A stretch of DNA of 64,000 bases from Pedobacter africanus (GCF_900176535.1 NZ_FWXT01000001.1:372001-436000); one strand, 5' to 3'. Shown: positions 1-9,596, numbered from the stretch's first letter. Made by a program: numbers and translations. Notes: generated by a model not told the origin, from the letters alone.

Positions 1-41
1 TCAATTTAATCCGAATTATGCTAATTAATCACACTCGTATT

Positions 42-782
42 ATGAAATACTTATTATATGTGACGATGGTCTTCTCCCTTTTTTCCTGTAAAAAAGAAGC
101 GGTAGAAACTTATCAAGGAAAAGATGGCGTGAGCTTTTTTGCTTACACCTATCAACAATTACATACCACAGCGACGAGAAGTTACTCTTTTGCCTTTCAA
201 AGCACTGTAAAAACAAGGGATACCATGTATATACCTTTGAGGATTACCGGAAAGCTATCTGATCAGCCACGTACCGTATTGCTAAAAACAGCTCAAGGAA
301 CAACCGCTACTGCGGGCGTGGATTTTGAGCTAAAAGAAGTGGCCATTCCGCCTGGGGTCTCCATATTTAACTACCCTCTTGTGTTGATCAACTCTGTTGG
401 AATGGCAAGTAATGTGTATAGAATTGTGTTGGAGCCGGCAGAAACCAAGGACTTTACTTTGGGTACTTTAGGCCAGACACCTTACAATAACGTTAACCAG
501 GGTACGGAGGAAAACTTTAGATACCTGAAGATAGATGTGACCGCCCAATACATTGAGCCTGCTTATTGGGAGGTATATCTTGCCGCGGATTTTGGGGCAT
601 TCAGTGCCGTAAAATATAAGTTCATGGTTAAAGTACTAGGTATAACAGATTTTTCTTATGAGCAGATCGGCCCTGATGGTTTGCTGAACTTTCCTGTTGC
701 ACTAAGAAATGCACTGGCTACTTATGAAGCCGCAAATGGTCCATTGTTAGATGAGAACGGTCAAAAGATTTCTTTCCCTTAA
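42..782 (+). CDS. DUF4843-type surface lipoprotein of a SusCD locus
   Basis: A 246-residue lipoprotein. An ATG at 18 is possible, but the one at 42 gives a proper signal peptide (MKYLLYVTMVFSLFSC) with lipobox Cys about residue 16 followed by KK, so 42 is chosen. The rest is beta-rich and fits DUF4843: a segment on permitted values (DTMYIPLRITG), a GVDFEL stretch and a VYRIVLEP stretch. DUF4843 proteins are known as accessory outer-membrane lipoproteins encoded after SusC/SusD. The next genes, a PKD-like lipoprotein and a TlpA-like thioredoxin, are the usual companions, so SusC and SusD probably lie just left of the window. Molecular function unknown. The family call is from sequence character and context. 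Confidence 0.75.
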   Translation: MKYLLYVTMVFSLFSCKKEAVETYQGKDGVSFFAYTYQQLHTTATRSYSFAFQSTVKTRDTMYIPLRITGKLSDQPRTVLLKTAQGTTATAGVDFELKEVAIPPGVSIFNYPLVLINSVGMASNVYRIVLEPAETKDFTLGTLGQTPYNNVNQGTEENFRYLKIDVTAQYIEPAYWEVYLAADFGAFSAVKYKFMVKVLGITDFSYEQIGPDGLLNFPVALRNALATYEAANGPLLDENGQKISFP

Positions 783-792
783 TTTAGATATT

Positions 793-2214
793 ATGCACTT
801 AAAACATTTTTTAAAGCTTAGCATGATTGTTGCAATCCTGCTAACATTTGCCTGTAGTAAAGATAATAACCTATCTAAATATGAGCAAATTAACGACATT
901 AAGATTACCGATGCAACAACCAGTTTTACGATACCTCAGCTGGATTCGCTGATCATTACACCAACATTAGCAGAAACCATGCCTGCAGGCGATTCATTTA
1001 CCTACAGTTGGACCATTGATTCAAAAGTGATTGCCCAATCTAAAAATTTGCGCATAAAAGTTACCTTAAGTCCAGGTACATATTTGATAACTTATAAGGT
1101 AACGAGTAATAAAAATGGCATTTATACGCTACAGCGTTATACGGTTGTCGTAACCGGAGTCTATCCCAATGGCTGGTACATTGTCAGTAGTAAAGATGGA
1201 AAGGGTAAGGTCTCGTTGATCCGTACCGATGATGTGATTTTTGAAAACCCCATGGAAGTGGCCAACAATAAAACCTATCCAGGAAAGCCATTAGGCTTAT
1301 ATAATTTTGGAAAAGGTGGTTTCTTTTATTATTTCACCGATCAAAATGTGTATCGGTTTAACATGAACGACTGGCTGGAGCTTGGTGATAAGAGTTCTAT
1401 ACTTCCGAATTTGGCTACACCGCTTCCATTTAAAAGTACACCAGTTTTTATCATGAACACCTCGAAATTTGACCAGTTCATTGTTGCGGACGGCGGCTTA
1501 TATGCCGGCATTTCAGGCTCAACTTCAGACAATGTGAAGCCTTTCAGCCAACGTATTCCTGGCGACTATGACCTATTCCCGGGTGTGTTTCCTAACACTT
1601 ATAACCTGACCTATTTTTATAACAATGCCAAAATGCGCTTTATGCGAATGGGTATTTTTTCAAGAATTCTGGAAGATGCACCTGCTACAACAACAAGCTC
1701 GTTTGACATGGCAAATGTGGGAAGAAAAATGATTGCTTATGATCGTGGCATATCAACCCTATTTGAAGAAGAAATTGAGTGGTATTTCATCATGGAAGAT
1801 AATAACGGCCGCTACTTAATGTCCTTGACCTACGATAACTTCGGCAATACCCAGCCCGGGGTTAATCAACCAATGATAAATAGTCCGGAAATTGGCGGCG
1901 CAAATAAATTTGCAACCTCCTCCATCTTAAAGCAACTTTATTATACTGTTGGCAATAAGGTGTATTTGTACGACATGCTTGCAAAATCAGCACGCCTGAT
2001 TTACACTTTCCCAGCTGGATACGTAATCAAGGACATTGAGATGCTGCGCAGCACCAGCAAACAACTGGTAATCGGAGTCAACAATGGTGCAGCGGGTGAA
2101 GTATATTATTTCAGCATCAATGGTCAGGGAGAATTCAGCAACGGTACTTATGATAAGAAATTTACCGGCTTTGGTGAAATTGTTCAAGTTGCCCAGGCCA
2201 GGCAAAATCTGTAG
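793..2214 (+). CDS. PKD-like family lipoprotein
   Basis: A 473-residue lipoprotein. The frame is open from 751, but the ATG at 793 precedes a clear signal peptide ending LTFAC (lipobox) and lies 10 bases after the upstream stop, so it is preferred. Residues about 35-130 look like a PKD-type beta-sandwich (TYSWTIDS, GTYLITYKV); the remainder has repeating GxxYLYD / YYF stretches like a beta-propeller. Such proteins accompany DUF4843 lipoproteins in Bacteroidota SusCD loci and are presumed to bind ligand at the cell surface. The ligand cannot be read from the sequence. It is operonic with both flanking genes. Confidence 0.7.
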   Translation: MHLKHFLKLSMIVAILLTFACSKDNNLSKYEQINDIKITDATTSFTIPQLDSLIITPTLAETMPAGDSFTYSWTIDSKVIAQSKNLRIKVTLSPGTYLITYKVTSNKNGIYTLQRYTVVVTGVYPNGWYIVSSKDGKGKVSLIRTDDVIFENPMEVANNKTYPGKPLGLYNFGKGGFFYYFTDQNVYRFNMNDWLELGDKSSILPNLATPLPFKSTPVFIMNTSKFDQFIVADGGLYAGISGSTSDNVKPFSQRIPGDYDLFPGVFPNTYNLTYFYNNAKMRFMRMGIFSRILEDAPATTTSSFDMANVGRKMIAYDRGISTLFEEEIEWYFIMEDNNGRYLMSLTYDNFGNTQPGVNQPMINSPEIGGANKFATSSILKQLYYTVGNKVYLYDMLAKSARLIYTFPAGYVIKDIEMLRSTSKQLVIGVNNGAAGEVYYFSINGQGEFSNGTYDKKFTGFGEIVQVAQARQNL

Positions 2215-2220
2215 ACGAAT

Positions 2221-3396
2221 ATGAGAAAATTACTTATGCTCATCGCAATCCTGTCTACAGGATATTCAGGATACAGTCAGCAGGCAGAACCCGCCTATAA
2301 AGCAAGTCTTGATTCTTTGAAGATCTTTATTGATCCTTTAAAAAAGGAAGCGATTCTTGAAAGACTGGTGAAAGCGCACCCTGGCGATAGTTTTGACCAA
2401 TACAGAGCTACACTTGTAGATAATTTTGTTGTGGCAAAGAACTCGGCAAAAGCTTTATTCCATTTTAATCAGATTGCAGAAACTGCACGGATCATGTATG
2501 TTGGATCGGTGGCAACAGGAATCATGGCCTTCGATTTGAAAGCTGCAGAAACTTTAATTGAGCAAGAACTGGCAAATTCAACAAATGCTCCGGAAGACCG
2601 TCAGTTCTTGTTGCATCTGTATAGTCAGGTAATGGGTAAGCAAGGAGATTATAAAAAAGCCTTTGCTGCTATCAAAGAATGTTATGAGCAGGCTGTAAGA
2701 AAACCTGCGCGCCTGGTTGCAGAGTATTACTACCTAATGAGCAAAACAGGCGGATACAAGGAGGCGCTTCCAGAGCTGGAAAAAGCAGTATTGGCAGGTT
2801 TAGCCGATGATGACTATAAGGCCGAATTAAAAAGTGCCTACGCAAAAGTAAATCCGGGAAAAGATTCATATGCGTACCTCTCAGCATTGACCAATCAGGT
2901 TGAAGAAAAATACAAGAATGCAATAGCTGCCAAAATGTTCGATGAGCAGGCGCCAAATTTTAAAGTTACAGACATCAAAGGCAAAGAAGTGTCATTGTCA
3001 GATTTTAAGGGCAAAATCGTTGTTCTTGATTTTTGGGCGACCTGGTGCGGACCTTGTAAGAAATCTCTTCCAGCAATGCAAATGCTGGTCAATAAATACA
3101 AGCATGATCCGAGTGTAGTGTTTCTCTTTATACATACATGGGAGACTGTTAAAGATCCTAGATCGGATGCTGTGAATTATTTGCTAACACACAACCTGGA
3201 TTTGCCTTTGTACATGGATGTTAAAAATCCGGCTACAAAAAGTAACCCTGCAGTGTCTTCATTTGGCGTGAAGGGAATTCCAGCAAAGTTTATCATTGAT
3301 GGCTACGGCAAAATACGCTTCAAGGAAAGTGGATTGGTGTGGCCAGATGAAGCTGCGGTTAAGGAACTTTCAGCCATGGTAGAGATGTCGCGTTAA
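2221..3396 (+). CDS. TlpA-like thioredoxin-fold protein with helical N-terminal region
   Basis: 391 residues with a Sec signal peptide (MRKLLMLIAILSTGYSGYSQ). Residues about 25-230 are helical and tetratricopeptide-like. Residues about 240-390 are an AhpC/TSA-thioredoxin domain: APNFKVTDIKGKEVSLSDFKGK, then WATWCGPCKK with the redox pair Cys276/Cys279, and a cis-Pro region near GIPAKF. Family knowledge: periplasmic TlpA/ResA-like thiol-disulfide reductase. It starts six bases after the PKD-like gene stop and is last in the operon before a strong hairpin terminator. Substrate unknown; oxidative folding or repair of the locus's secreted proteins is a guess from context. Confidence 0.85.
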   Translation: MRKLLMLIAILSTGYSGYSQQAEPAYKASLDSLKIFIDPLKKEAILERLVKAHPGDSFDQYRATLVDNFVVAKNSAKALFHFNQIAETARIMYVGSVATGIMAFDLKAAETLIEQELANSTNAPEDRQFLLHLYSQVMGKQGDYKKAFAAIKECYEQAVRKPARLVAEYYYLMSKTGGYKEALPELEKAVLAGLADDDYKAELKSAYAKVNPGKDSYAYLSALTNQVEEKYKNAIAAKMFDEQAPNFKVTDIKGKEVSLSDFKGKIVVLDFWATWCGPCKKSLPAMQMLVNKYKHDPSVVFLFIHTWETVKDPRSDAVNYLLTHNLDLPLYMDVKNPATKSNPAVSSFGVKGIPAKFIIDGYGKIRFKESGLVWPDEAAVKELSAMVEMSR

Positions 3397-3437
3397 AATC
3401 CAATCATCCGGATATGGGCGAACATTATGCTAGCAAC

Positions 3438-3473
3438 CTCTCGTGTGCCTTTCGGCACATGAGGGATTGTTTT
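3438..3473 (+). terminator. Rho-independent terminator of the DUF4843-PKD-TlpA operon
   Basis: A 12-bp stem (ctctcgtgtgcc with ggcacatgaggg, one or two G:T pairs), a tttc loop, then the T-rich tail attgtttt. It lies 41 bases after the TlpA-like stop on the same strand. Confidence 0.8.
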
Positions 3474-3593
3474 GATGAAACAGATACAAATAGCTACAGT
3501 GCAATAGATTTATAGTTGAAAAAAACAGGGTGTAGAACAGGGCATAAAAACCTCGATATTCTTTACTTTTCCCTGATATGACTAAAACGAAAA

Positions 3594-3623
3594 AACCCTC
3601 TAAACTGTGAAATTTAGAGGGTT
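3594..3623 (-). terminator. Terminator of the tRNA-Pro transcript
   Basis: Perfect 11-bp inverted repeat (aaccctctaaa / tttagagggtt) with an 8-base loop. On the minus strand it lies 26 bases past the 3' end of the tRNA-Pro pair and is followed by a run of six T. It could also work weakly on the plus strand. Confidence 0.75.
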
Positions 3624-3649
3624 TTCGATAGAATTTGACTTCTATATTG

Positions 3650-3723
3650 TCGGGGTGGCAGGATTCGAACCTACGACCTCCACATCCCAAATGTGGCGCG
3701 ATACCGGGCTACGCTACACCCCG
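3650..3723 (-). tRNA. tRNA-Pro(TGG), copy 2 in transcription order
   Basis: Minus-strand 74-nt cloverleaf: acceptor CGGGGTG pairs with CACCCCG, discriminator A, anticodon loop TTTGGGA giving TGG, T-arm GGTTCGAATCC. No encoded CCA. Identical to the copy at 3775-3848. Transcribed leftwards toward the hairpin at 3594-3623. Confidence 0.96.
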
Positions 3724-3774
3724 AACTGGTATCTTCTTTTTCAGTATACTAAACACGCTTCCGAGTGTTTTTTG

Positions 3775-3848
3775 TCGGGGTGGCAGGATTCGAACCTACG
3801 ACCTCCACATCCCAAATGTGGCGCGATACCGGGCTACGCTACACCCCG
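3775..3848 (-). tRNA. tRNA-Pro(TGG), copy 1 in transcription order
   Basis: Minus-strand 74-nt cloverleaf identical base for base to the gene at 3650-3723, including discriminator A and anticodon TGG. The two genes are 51 bases apart; identity extends a few bases into both flanks, which indicates a recent tandem duplication of about 125 bp. Confidence 0.96.
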
Positions 3849-3999
3849 AACTTGGTATCCTTTATTCCCTTTTTCGAAGGGATTGCAAAGTAACAACATT
3901 AAAATGAAAATTCCTACTTTGTTCAACAATTAAATTCATTTTTTTTATGCCCTCAATTGCTTAGGGCGCAAATATAGAAATAATTCATATTGCCGCAAA

Positions 4000-6804
4000 T
4001 TACATTTTAAAAATATATTTTCCCGAGGAAAGCAATACCAATCCATATCCGTTTTTAACCTCCAAAATCTTTATATATTTGCGTTCTCCGATCACCTCAC
4101 GAAGCATATGCTCCGGCAGATTTAACCGGCCCCTGCAATTCGGTGGCACAGTGACTTCAAGCTCCGTCCTGCCGGCCTCACGCCGCCAGGCAGTTTTGAT
4201 CTGACCTGCCGGGGAATCAAAACTTGCTCTTGCCCAGCTTAGTTGTTTCTGATCCAGGCCCGGCATCTTTATGATAAAATCCTGAAATCCAGGCCTGGCA
4301 GGATCCCGTTGTATTCCTGCCAGACCTTCAATATACCAGGCCCCGGGATACAGGTAAGAGCTATGCAGCAGGGAATGCCCGGGCAGGTCCTTTTCCCACA
4401 TTTCCCAGATGGTAGTAGCACCATTGGCCTTCATATATCCCCAACTTGGGTAATCTTTTTGTGAGGTCATGGAATAGATCAGGTCATCTCTTCCTTCCTG
4501 TCGCAGCAACTTGAACAACATCGCCCCTCCTGTAATGCCCACATTGATGTGTCCCTTATGCAAAACCAGAATATCCTTTTCCAATCGTTTCATGACAGCT
4601 GCCCTTAAATCTGCAGGAGGTATTTCTGCCAGCAACGCTGCTGCCAGGTTAGCCATGGAGCTGTCTGCATAGCTATGATCAGCGGCACGATAAAACCTTG
4701 CATGAATCGCAGCCCTGCAGCGTTCCGCCTGCTGTTCCCAGTGTTCCGCTTCCACATCTTTTCCGATTACCCGCGCTATTTTTGCCGCGGTACGTAAATT
4801 AAATACCCTGTAACTGTTGTTTAAACATAAAGTTTCCTCCTTATTGTTGTTCATGCCCTGCGCTGTTGCACCAGGCCATAACCAATCGCCCAGAAAATCC
4901 CAGTCGCCTCCAAAACGCTGTAAAATATCATCCTTGGTATGTGAATCCAGGAACGAAAGCCAGCCCCTGATCAGCTCAAAATTCTTTTCCAGTATGCGTT
5001 TATCTCCTTCGTGCTGATAAACAAACCAGGGCAACGATACTACTATACCTCCCCATGCGGGCCCGCCACCACCAGAATAAGTAGGCGCGGTATGTGGCAA
5101 AACCCCATTGTTCATCAGCCGTCCGCTCATCACCTTTTTTCTCGCAAATTCCGGATCATACATATTACCAACAATAGACTCCGTTCCCTGTACATCCCTC
5201 CAGTCCTGCATCCATTTGGTATAAAATGCACCCAGCTTATAGTTGTACATTCCGGTCTCACAGGTTGCATGTGCATCACCCCCATAACCCAGTCTTTCGC
5301 GTTGCGGACAATCCACTACAAAACCACCAATAGAAAGGTTTTGAAAAGTCCATTTTACTTTATCATAGATCCAGTTCTGCAAGGTATCAGAACATTCAAA
5401 ATTAGTCGCCGCCTGAAAATTCGTTCTCACCATCCAACCCCGGATTTCACTTAATTGCGGCTTATACTTTAAGCCCCGGATGACAATCCATCTGCCAGAA
5501 CTATAGTTAAAACGGTTCCGGAAAGTTCCTTTGCCCCTTGCGCCAATGATATAAGCACTGTGCAGGTTAAAAGTCTGATCCATCTGTTCTCTTTCCGAAT
5601 ATTCAAACGCTATTCTATCACCTTTATTCCCCCGCAGATCAACCTCCGTCCAGCCCGCAAAATTAACACCCATATCCACCCGGTACGAACCATCCGGTCT
5701 GGACTCAATGCCAATGGCTTTAATTTCATCGAACAGCCGGTTTGGTTCAACAGTTTGCGCTGATAAAATCAGATCAGGTTGGTAAACAGTTACCTTACTC
5801 CATTTTGCTTCATCGCAGGTGATGGTATTCCAGTCCGCAATTTCCTGATTGGCATCCCACAGCTCGCCTCCCATTTTTGCAAAATCCCAGGTTCCCAGCA
5901 ACTTACTCGGACTTGCATGTGTTTTCCAGCTTTCGTCGGTTTGCACAACAAGTGTAGGTTTTGCTCCTGCAACAGGTGTTTTTGTATTGTAAATGGCAGT
6001 TTGCGCGATCACAATAGGTGTATTGGGTCTGCCTGCTGTTAGGTAAGGACCAAAAATTGACCAGGAAGTCCCCAACCAAATGGCAATTACATTTTTCCCG
6101 GGCTTTAGCGCAGCCGCGATGTCATAGGCCACATAACGTGCACGTTTGGTATGATCCGTTACTGCCGGCGACAATACATCGTCGCCGACCTTCTTTCCGT
6201 TCACATATAGCTCGTGGTAACCTACCGATGCCAGAAACAACACTGCCTTTCCCGGCTTTTGTGGTAAGTTAAAAGTTTTCCGCAGCCAGGGATCAGAGAT
6301 ATTACAATCTTTTTGCGAAGGGTCAAACAATTCATTTGTTCCGATCCATTTGGCTTTCCAATCATTCTGCTGAAGTAAACCCGTTGCCCAAAATGCAGTT
6401 TTACTCCAGGCTGAGACCAGTCCCTTTTCGTCTTTAACAACTACTTTCCAATAGTAATAACGATCGGACCTAAGCACCTTACCTTTATATTCAATTTGCT
6501 GCATCTGATCAGAGTTCACCCAGCCAGAGTCCCATTCATCCCCTTTATTTTGATGAAGTAACCGTACCTCAGAGGCTACAATAATCCGATAGGCTGTTTG
6601 TTTTTGACCGAATGCCGCCACATTCCCAGCTTTATGGGTCCAGTTAAAACGCGGACTCATTTCATCTAATCCAATTGGATTTTCCAAATACTCACAACGT
6701 AAATTTTCAGGTTGCAGACTACTTTCCCCAGCAGTAGCTAAAGCCAATTCTACGTCCGAAACAAACCATACCAACAGTATAATCAGGTATTTCTTCATCA
6801 TCAT
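4000..6804 (-). CDS. Alpha-L-rhamnosidase, GH78 (intact copy)
   Basis: 934 residues with a signal peptide (MMMKKYLIILLVWFVSDVELALA), so periplasmic or surface. Hydrolyses terminal alpha-L-rhamnose. Order: N-terminal fibronectin-like beta domain (PRFNWTHK), rhamnosidase N domain about 150-330 with YELYVNGKKVGDD-like sequence (HELYVNGKKVGDD), a concanavalin-like domain with GW and YSERE, then the (alpha/alpha)6 catalytic domain from about 480 and a C-terminal beta domain. The GH78 signature DCPQRERLG begins at Asp498, with Glu503 the likely general acid; Glu801 in TIWEMWE is the likely base (assigned by family pattern). The start overlaps the upstream rhamnosidase stop by one base (TAATG). Last gene of the PUL. 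Confidence 0.93.
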   Translation of the reverse strand: MMMKKYLIILLVWFVSDVELALATAGESSLQPENLRCEYLENPIGLDEMSPRFNWTHKAGNVAAFGQKQTAYRIIVASEVRLLHQNKGDEWDSGWVNSDQMQQIEYKGKVLRSDRYYYWKVVVKDEKGLVSAWSKTAFWATGLLQQNDWKAKWIGTNELFDPSQKDCNISDPWLRKTFNLPQKPGKAVLFLASVGYHELYVNGKKVGDDVLSPAVTDHTKRARYVAYDIAAALKPGKNVIAIWLGTSWSIFGPYLTAGRPNTPIVIAQTAIYNTKTPVAGAKPTLVVQTDESWKTHASPSKLLGTWDFAKMGGELWDANQEIADWNTITCDEAKWSKVTVYQPDLILSAQTVEPNRLFDEIKAIGIESRPDGSYRVDMGVNFAGWTEVDLRGNKGDRIAFEYSEREQMDQTFNLHSAYIIGARGKGTFRNRFNYSSGRWIVIRGLKYKPQLSEIRGWMVRTNFQAATNFECSDTLQNWIYDKVKWTFQNLSIGGFVVDCPQRERLGYGGDAHATCETGMYNYKLGAFYTKWMQDWRDVQGTESIVGNMYDPEFARKKVMSGRLMNNGVLPHTAPTYSGGGGPAWGGIVVSLPWFVYQHEGDKRILEKNFELIRGWLSFLDSHTKDDILQRFGGDWDFLGDWLWPGATAQGMNNNKEETLCLNNSYRVFNLRTAAKIARVIGKDVEAEHWEQQAERCRAAIHARFYRAADHSYADSSMANLAAALLAEIPPADLRAAVMKRLEKDILVLHKGHINVGITGGAMLFKLLRQEGRDDLIYSMTSQKDYPSWGYMKANGATTIWEMWEKDLPGHSLLHSSYLYPGAWYIEGLAGIQRDPARPGFQDFIIKMPGLDQKQLSWARASFDSPAGQIKTAWRREAGRTELEVTVPPNCRGRLNLPEHMLREVIGERKYIKILEVKNGYGLVLLSSGKYIFKM

Positions 6805-8549
6805 TATTTATTTGTCCAATTCAATGTATGGGACCCAGACCCCAATACAATTTTCAGTTTACCGTTTCCCATGTATTGTTTTTTAACGGCTTTGTGCTGA
6901 CTTAAAGGCTTTTGATTTAAATTTAACAGTTTTTCTTTAACAACAGGCAAAACAACCAGGGCCTCTGTATTTGCCGGGATGCTCACCTGCAAAGCCGATT
7001 TGCCTTTTTCCTTTTTCCAGTCCACTACAATATCCCCTGTAATGGCTTTATAACTTGCTTTAACCCAATCAACCCCCTCTACAAATTGAGGCTCAATTAA
7101 GATCTTACCAAAACCAGTATCATCTGCCTGTTGTTTGATTCCAGCCAGTCCGCTGTAAAACCACTCTATCAGGTGTCCCAGCATCATGTGGTTATTGGAA
7201 ACATTCTTTAAGGCCGGCCAGGATTCTGTAAGCGCAGTTGCCCCGTTACGAATCTGATAACCATAACCTGGCACATCATCTCTGTTGTTCATTTGATATA
7301 ACAGTTGCGATGCACCGCCATCTTCCAACACTCTGATCAGATAACGATAGCCAATGTCACCGGCAGTAAGTGCATACCCGCTGGTCCTTATAGATTCCTT
7401 CAGGTTAGCAAACACCTTTTCTTTAAATGGTTCATCTACTAATCCCATATAAATCGACATAGCATAAGCTGTCTGGCTTCCTGTCGAATAAACGCCCGTC
7501 GCGGGCTCAAAAAACTTTTTATTGAATGCTATTTTAATTTGTTCGGCTAATTTCTGGTAAGCTTTTGCTTCTTCTGTTTTTCCAAGGATTCCTGCGGCCT
7601 TAGCCAGTAACACAGCGTCGTAGTAAAAAGTTGCAGTGGCTGTCAAAGCCTTCGGGGTAAGCTGCGATTCTCCCGGACTTTTAGGCCCAAGATCAAACCA
7701 ATCCCCCAAACCATGCGACAGAATATGTGCATCCGCCTTACTTTCCAGGTAACTGATATAACGCTTCATCATGGGATAAGCCTTTTCAATTGCTTTTTTG
7801 TCGCCATACCATTCATACAAATACCAGGGTATAATAACAGCAGCACTACCCCATTCCGGAGAATCCCTGAAACCATCTTCAAATACCACATATTCAGGAA
7901 CAATGTCAGGCACCAGACCAGAAGAAAGCTGCGACTCCGTCATGTCCTCTATGATTTTATTGTAGAAGAGCTGAATGTCGTAATTATATTTCAACGATCC
8001 CCCCACAAGATGTGTCTGCTCCAGCCATCCCAATTTCTCTCTATGTGGACAATCGGTACTTACATGACTCATATTACTCTTCATTGCCCAGTCAATCAGC
8101 TTAAAAGTCTGATTAAACAGCGTATTTGAACAGCTGAAGGTGCCAACCTCTGGCGCGCTATTGCGCGTGTGCAACATTTGAAGCCTTTCTACTGTTGGTC
8201 TTCCCGATATTGCAGGTTGTCCGGCTGGAACACCCCCTTCCACTAAAGCATACCTAAACCCGTAATAGCTAAAACGTGGTTCCCAGATTTCTTCATCGCC
8301 ACCTTTAAGCGTATAATCAAAATAATAAGGACTTCCCGACGCACTTTGATCTGCCATTCCCCGGTCATCTAAAATTTCAGCAGGGACAATTCGTATCCGG
8401 TCTCCTTTCTTACCTTTAACTTTTAAACGGATAATTCCTGATGCATTCTGACCAAAATCATATAGATAACTGCTATCCGTTATTTTTCTGAGTGTCTGCT
8501 GCTCAAATGTCTGCATCACTTTTAAAGGATAGCTGGATTCTGCTTTCAT
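6804..8549 (-). CDS. Alpha-L-rhamnosidase GH78, C-terminal catalytic part of a frame-split gene
   Basis: 581 residues holding the end of the concanavalin-like domain (DFGQNASG), the six-hairpin catalytic domain with DCPHREKLGW from Asp166 (Glu171 likely acid) and ATALTESW (likely base), and the C-terminal beta domain. It has no signal peptide and starts in mid-domain at an ATG overlapping the stop of the upstream ORF (ATGA, 8546-8549). Joined through a -1 shift to that ORF it would give a protein of about 926 residues, colinear with the intact neighbour of 934. On its own it would lack export and half of its accessory domains. It may be made by frameshifting or re-initiation, or the break may be a mutation or sequencing error in the A4 run. 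Confidence 0.85.
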   Translation of the reverse strand: MKAESSYPLKVMQTFEQQTLRKITDSSYLYDFGQNASGIIRLKVKGKKGDRIRIVPAEILDDRGMADQSASGSPYYFDYTLKGGDEEIWEPRFSYYGFRYALVEGGVPAGQPAISGRPTVERLQMLHTRNSAPEVGTFSCSNTLFNQTFKLIDWAMKSNMSHVSTDCPHREKLGWLEQTHLVGGSLKYNYDIQLFYNKIIEDMTESQLSSGLVPDIVPEYVVFEDGFRDSPEWGSAAVIIPWYLYEWYGDKKAIEKAYPMMKRYISYLESKADAHILSHGLGDWFDLGPKSPGESQLTPKALTATATFYYDAVLLAKAAGILGKTEEAKAYQKLAEQIKIAFNKKFFEPATGVYSTGSQTAYAMSIYMGLVDEPFKEKVFANLKESIRTSGYALTAGDIGYRYLIRVLEDGGASQLLYQMNNRDDVPGYGYQIRNGATALTESWPALKNVSNNHMMLGHLIEWFYSGLAGIKQQADDTGFGKILIEPQFVEGVDWVKASYKAITGDIVVDWKKEKGKSALQVSIPANTEALVVLPVVKEKLLNLNQKPLSQHKAVKKQYMGNGKLKIVLGSGSHTLNWTNK

Positions 8550-9583
8550 TTTCCCTCCAGGCCCCTTAAGTAAATTGCTTTTTTCCAGTACTGGTCATTA
8601 AATCCGGCTCTATCCCAACCTGTTTGTTCCTTACGGGCATCATAATCTTCTCCACCATAGATGCTGCTGTATACAACTGCCGAAGGACTTGTTTTCCAGC
8701 TATCATCCGTTACCACTTCCGTAGTACTGCCATCTTTATAACGGATCATCAGTTTTAATCTCAACATTGGAAAAGCTTCAGCCCTTGCCATTTTACGGTA
8801 GCGCTCGCGGTTTATATACATAAACCCCGGACCAACAATCGCTCCCAATGCATTTTTTCCGCTAACCAATGAAGCAGTTACGTCATAGGTACTGTACAGA
8901 TTTGTTTTGGAATAATTGGTCCATCCGGGGGCCAGAAAATCATCTCCTACTTTCTTACCGTTCAGCTGCAACTCATAGTGCCCCAGCCCCGAAACAAACA
9001 CATATGCCTCCGCTATCGGTTTGTTGATATCAAAAGTTTTTCTAAAATAAGGAACAACAGCAGGTTGTACAGCTTTTTCACCCAATAAACTACCATCTCC
9101 ATGTAATCCGGGGACAACTTTCCTAGCATCTTCCAATACCTGGTAAGCTATCCACCTGCTTTGGTCCCATTCTTTGGTTTGTAAAATACCGGTAGAAAAT
9201 GTTGCAGGCCTGCTCCAGTCAGAGACGGTTCCGTTCGAAGACCAGACTCTGACCCGCCAATGGTAACGTTTTCCGGAGGATAGCAACTTTCCTCCGTAAA
9301 CTGCTGACATCGCAGTACCGGCATTCATTTTTTGTGAGTCCCACAGATCTGCCTTACCCAGCAGCACAGCATTAAGACTGCTAAAAACCTGTAGCTGCCA
9401 GGCATGTTGTTGAAATGATTGCTGGTCAGCACTGATGTTCCAATTGAATTCGAGCCTGTCCGTTTCCACCCCAAGCGGACTTTTTTTATGATTGCAAGTT
9501 AAATTTACCGGTTCAGTAATCGCATTTGCATTTACTGTAAGCAGTAAAAGTACGGCAATGCTTAAATATTTATAGATAGTCAT
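8546..9583 (-). CDS. Alpha-L-rhamnosidase GH78, N-terminal part of a frame-split gene
   Basis: 345 residues from the ATG at 9583. The frame is open to 9739, but only MTIYKYLSIAVLLLLTVNANA gives a signal peptide. Contains the N-terminal Fn3-like domain (LEFNWNISADQ), and the rhamnosidase N domain (HYELQLNGKKVGDDFLAPGW, then TDDSWKT and GGEDYDAR). It stops with TGA directly after GGA AAA, and the next ORF continues the alignment one frame back. No catalytic domain remains, so this piece alone cannot hydrolyse rhamnosides. It follows a 52-residue ORF by 13 bases in the PUL operon. Confidence 0.85.
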   Translation of the reverse strand: MTIYKYLSIAVLLLLTVNANAITEPVNLTCNHKKSPLGVETDRLEFNWNISADQQSFQQHAWQLQVFSSLNAVLLGKADLWDSQKMNAGTAMSAVYGGKLLSSGKRYHWRVRVWSSNGTVSDWSRPATFSTGILQTKEWDQSRWIAYQVLEDARKVVPGLHGDGSLLGEKAVQPAVVPYFRKTFDINKPIAEAYVFVSGLGHYELQLNGKKVGDDFLAPGWTNYSKTNLYSTYDVTASLVSGKNALGAIVGPGFMYINRERYRKMARAEAFPMLRLKLMIRYKDGSTTEVVTDDSWKTSPSAVVYSSIYGGEDYDARKEQTGWDRAGFNDQYWKKAIYLRGLEGK

Positions 9584-9596
9584 TCGATACCTGGTT

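Noticed and set aside
3607..3933. Plus-strand ORFs over the tRNA-Pro pair with GWQDSNLRPPHPKC-like repeats
   Set aside because: They are antisense translations of the two tRNA genes; the repeated peptide reflects the tRNA duplication, not a protein.
5011..5454. 147-residue plus-strand ORF within GH78
   Set aside because: Lies entirely antisense to the strongly supported rhamnosidase; no domain features and atypical composition.
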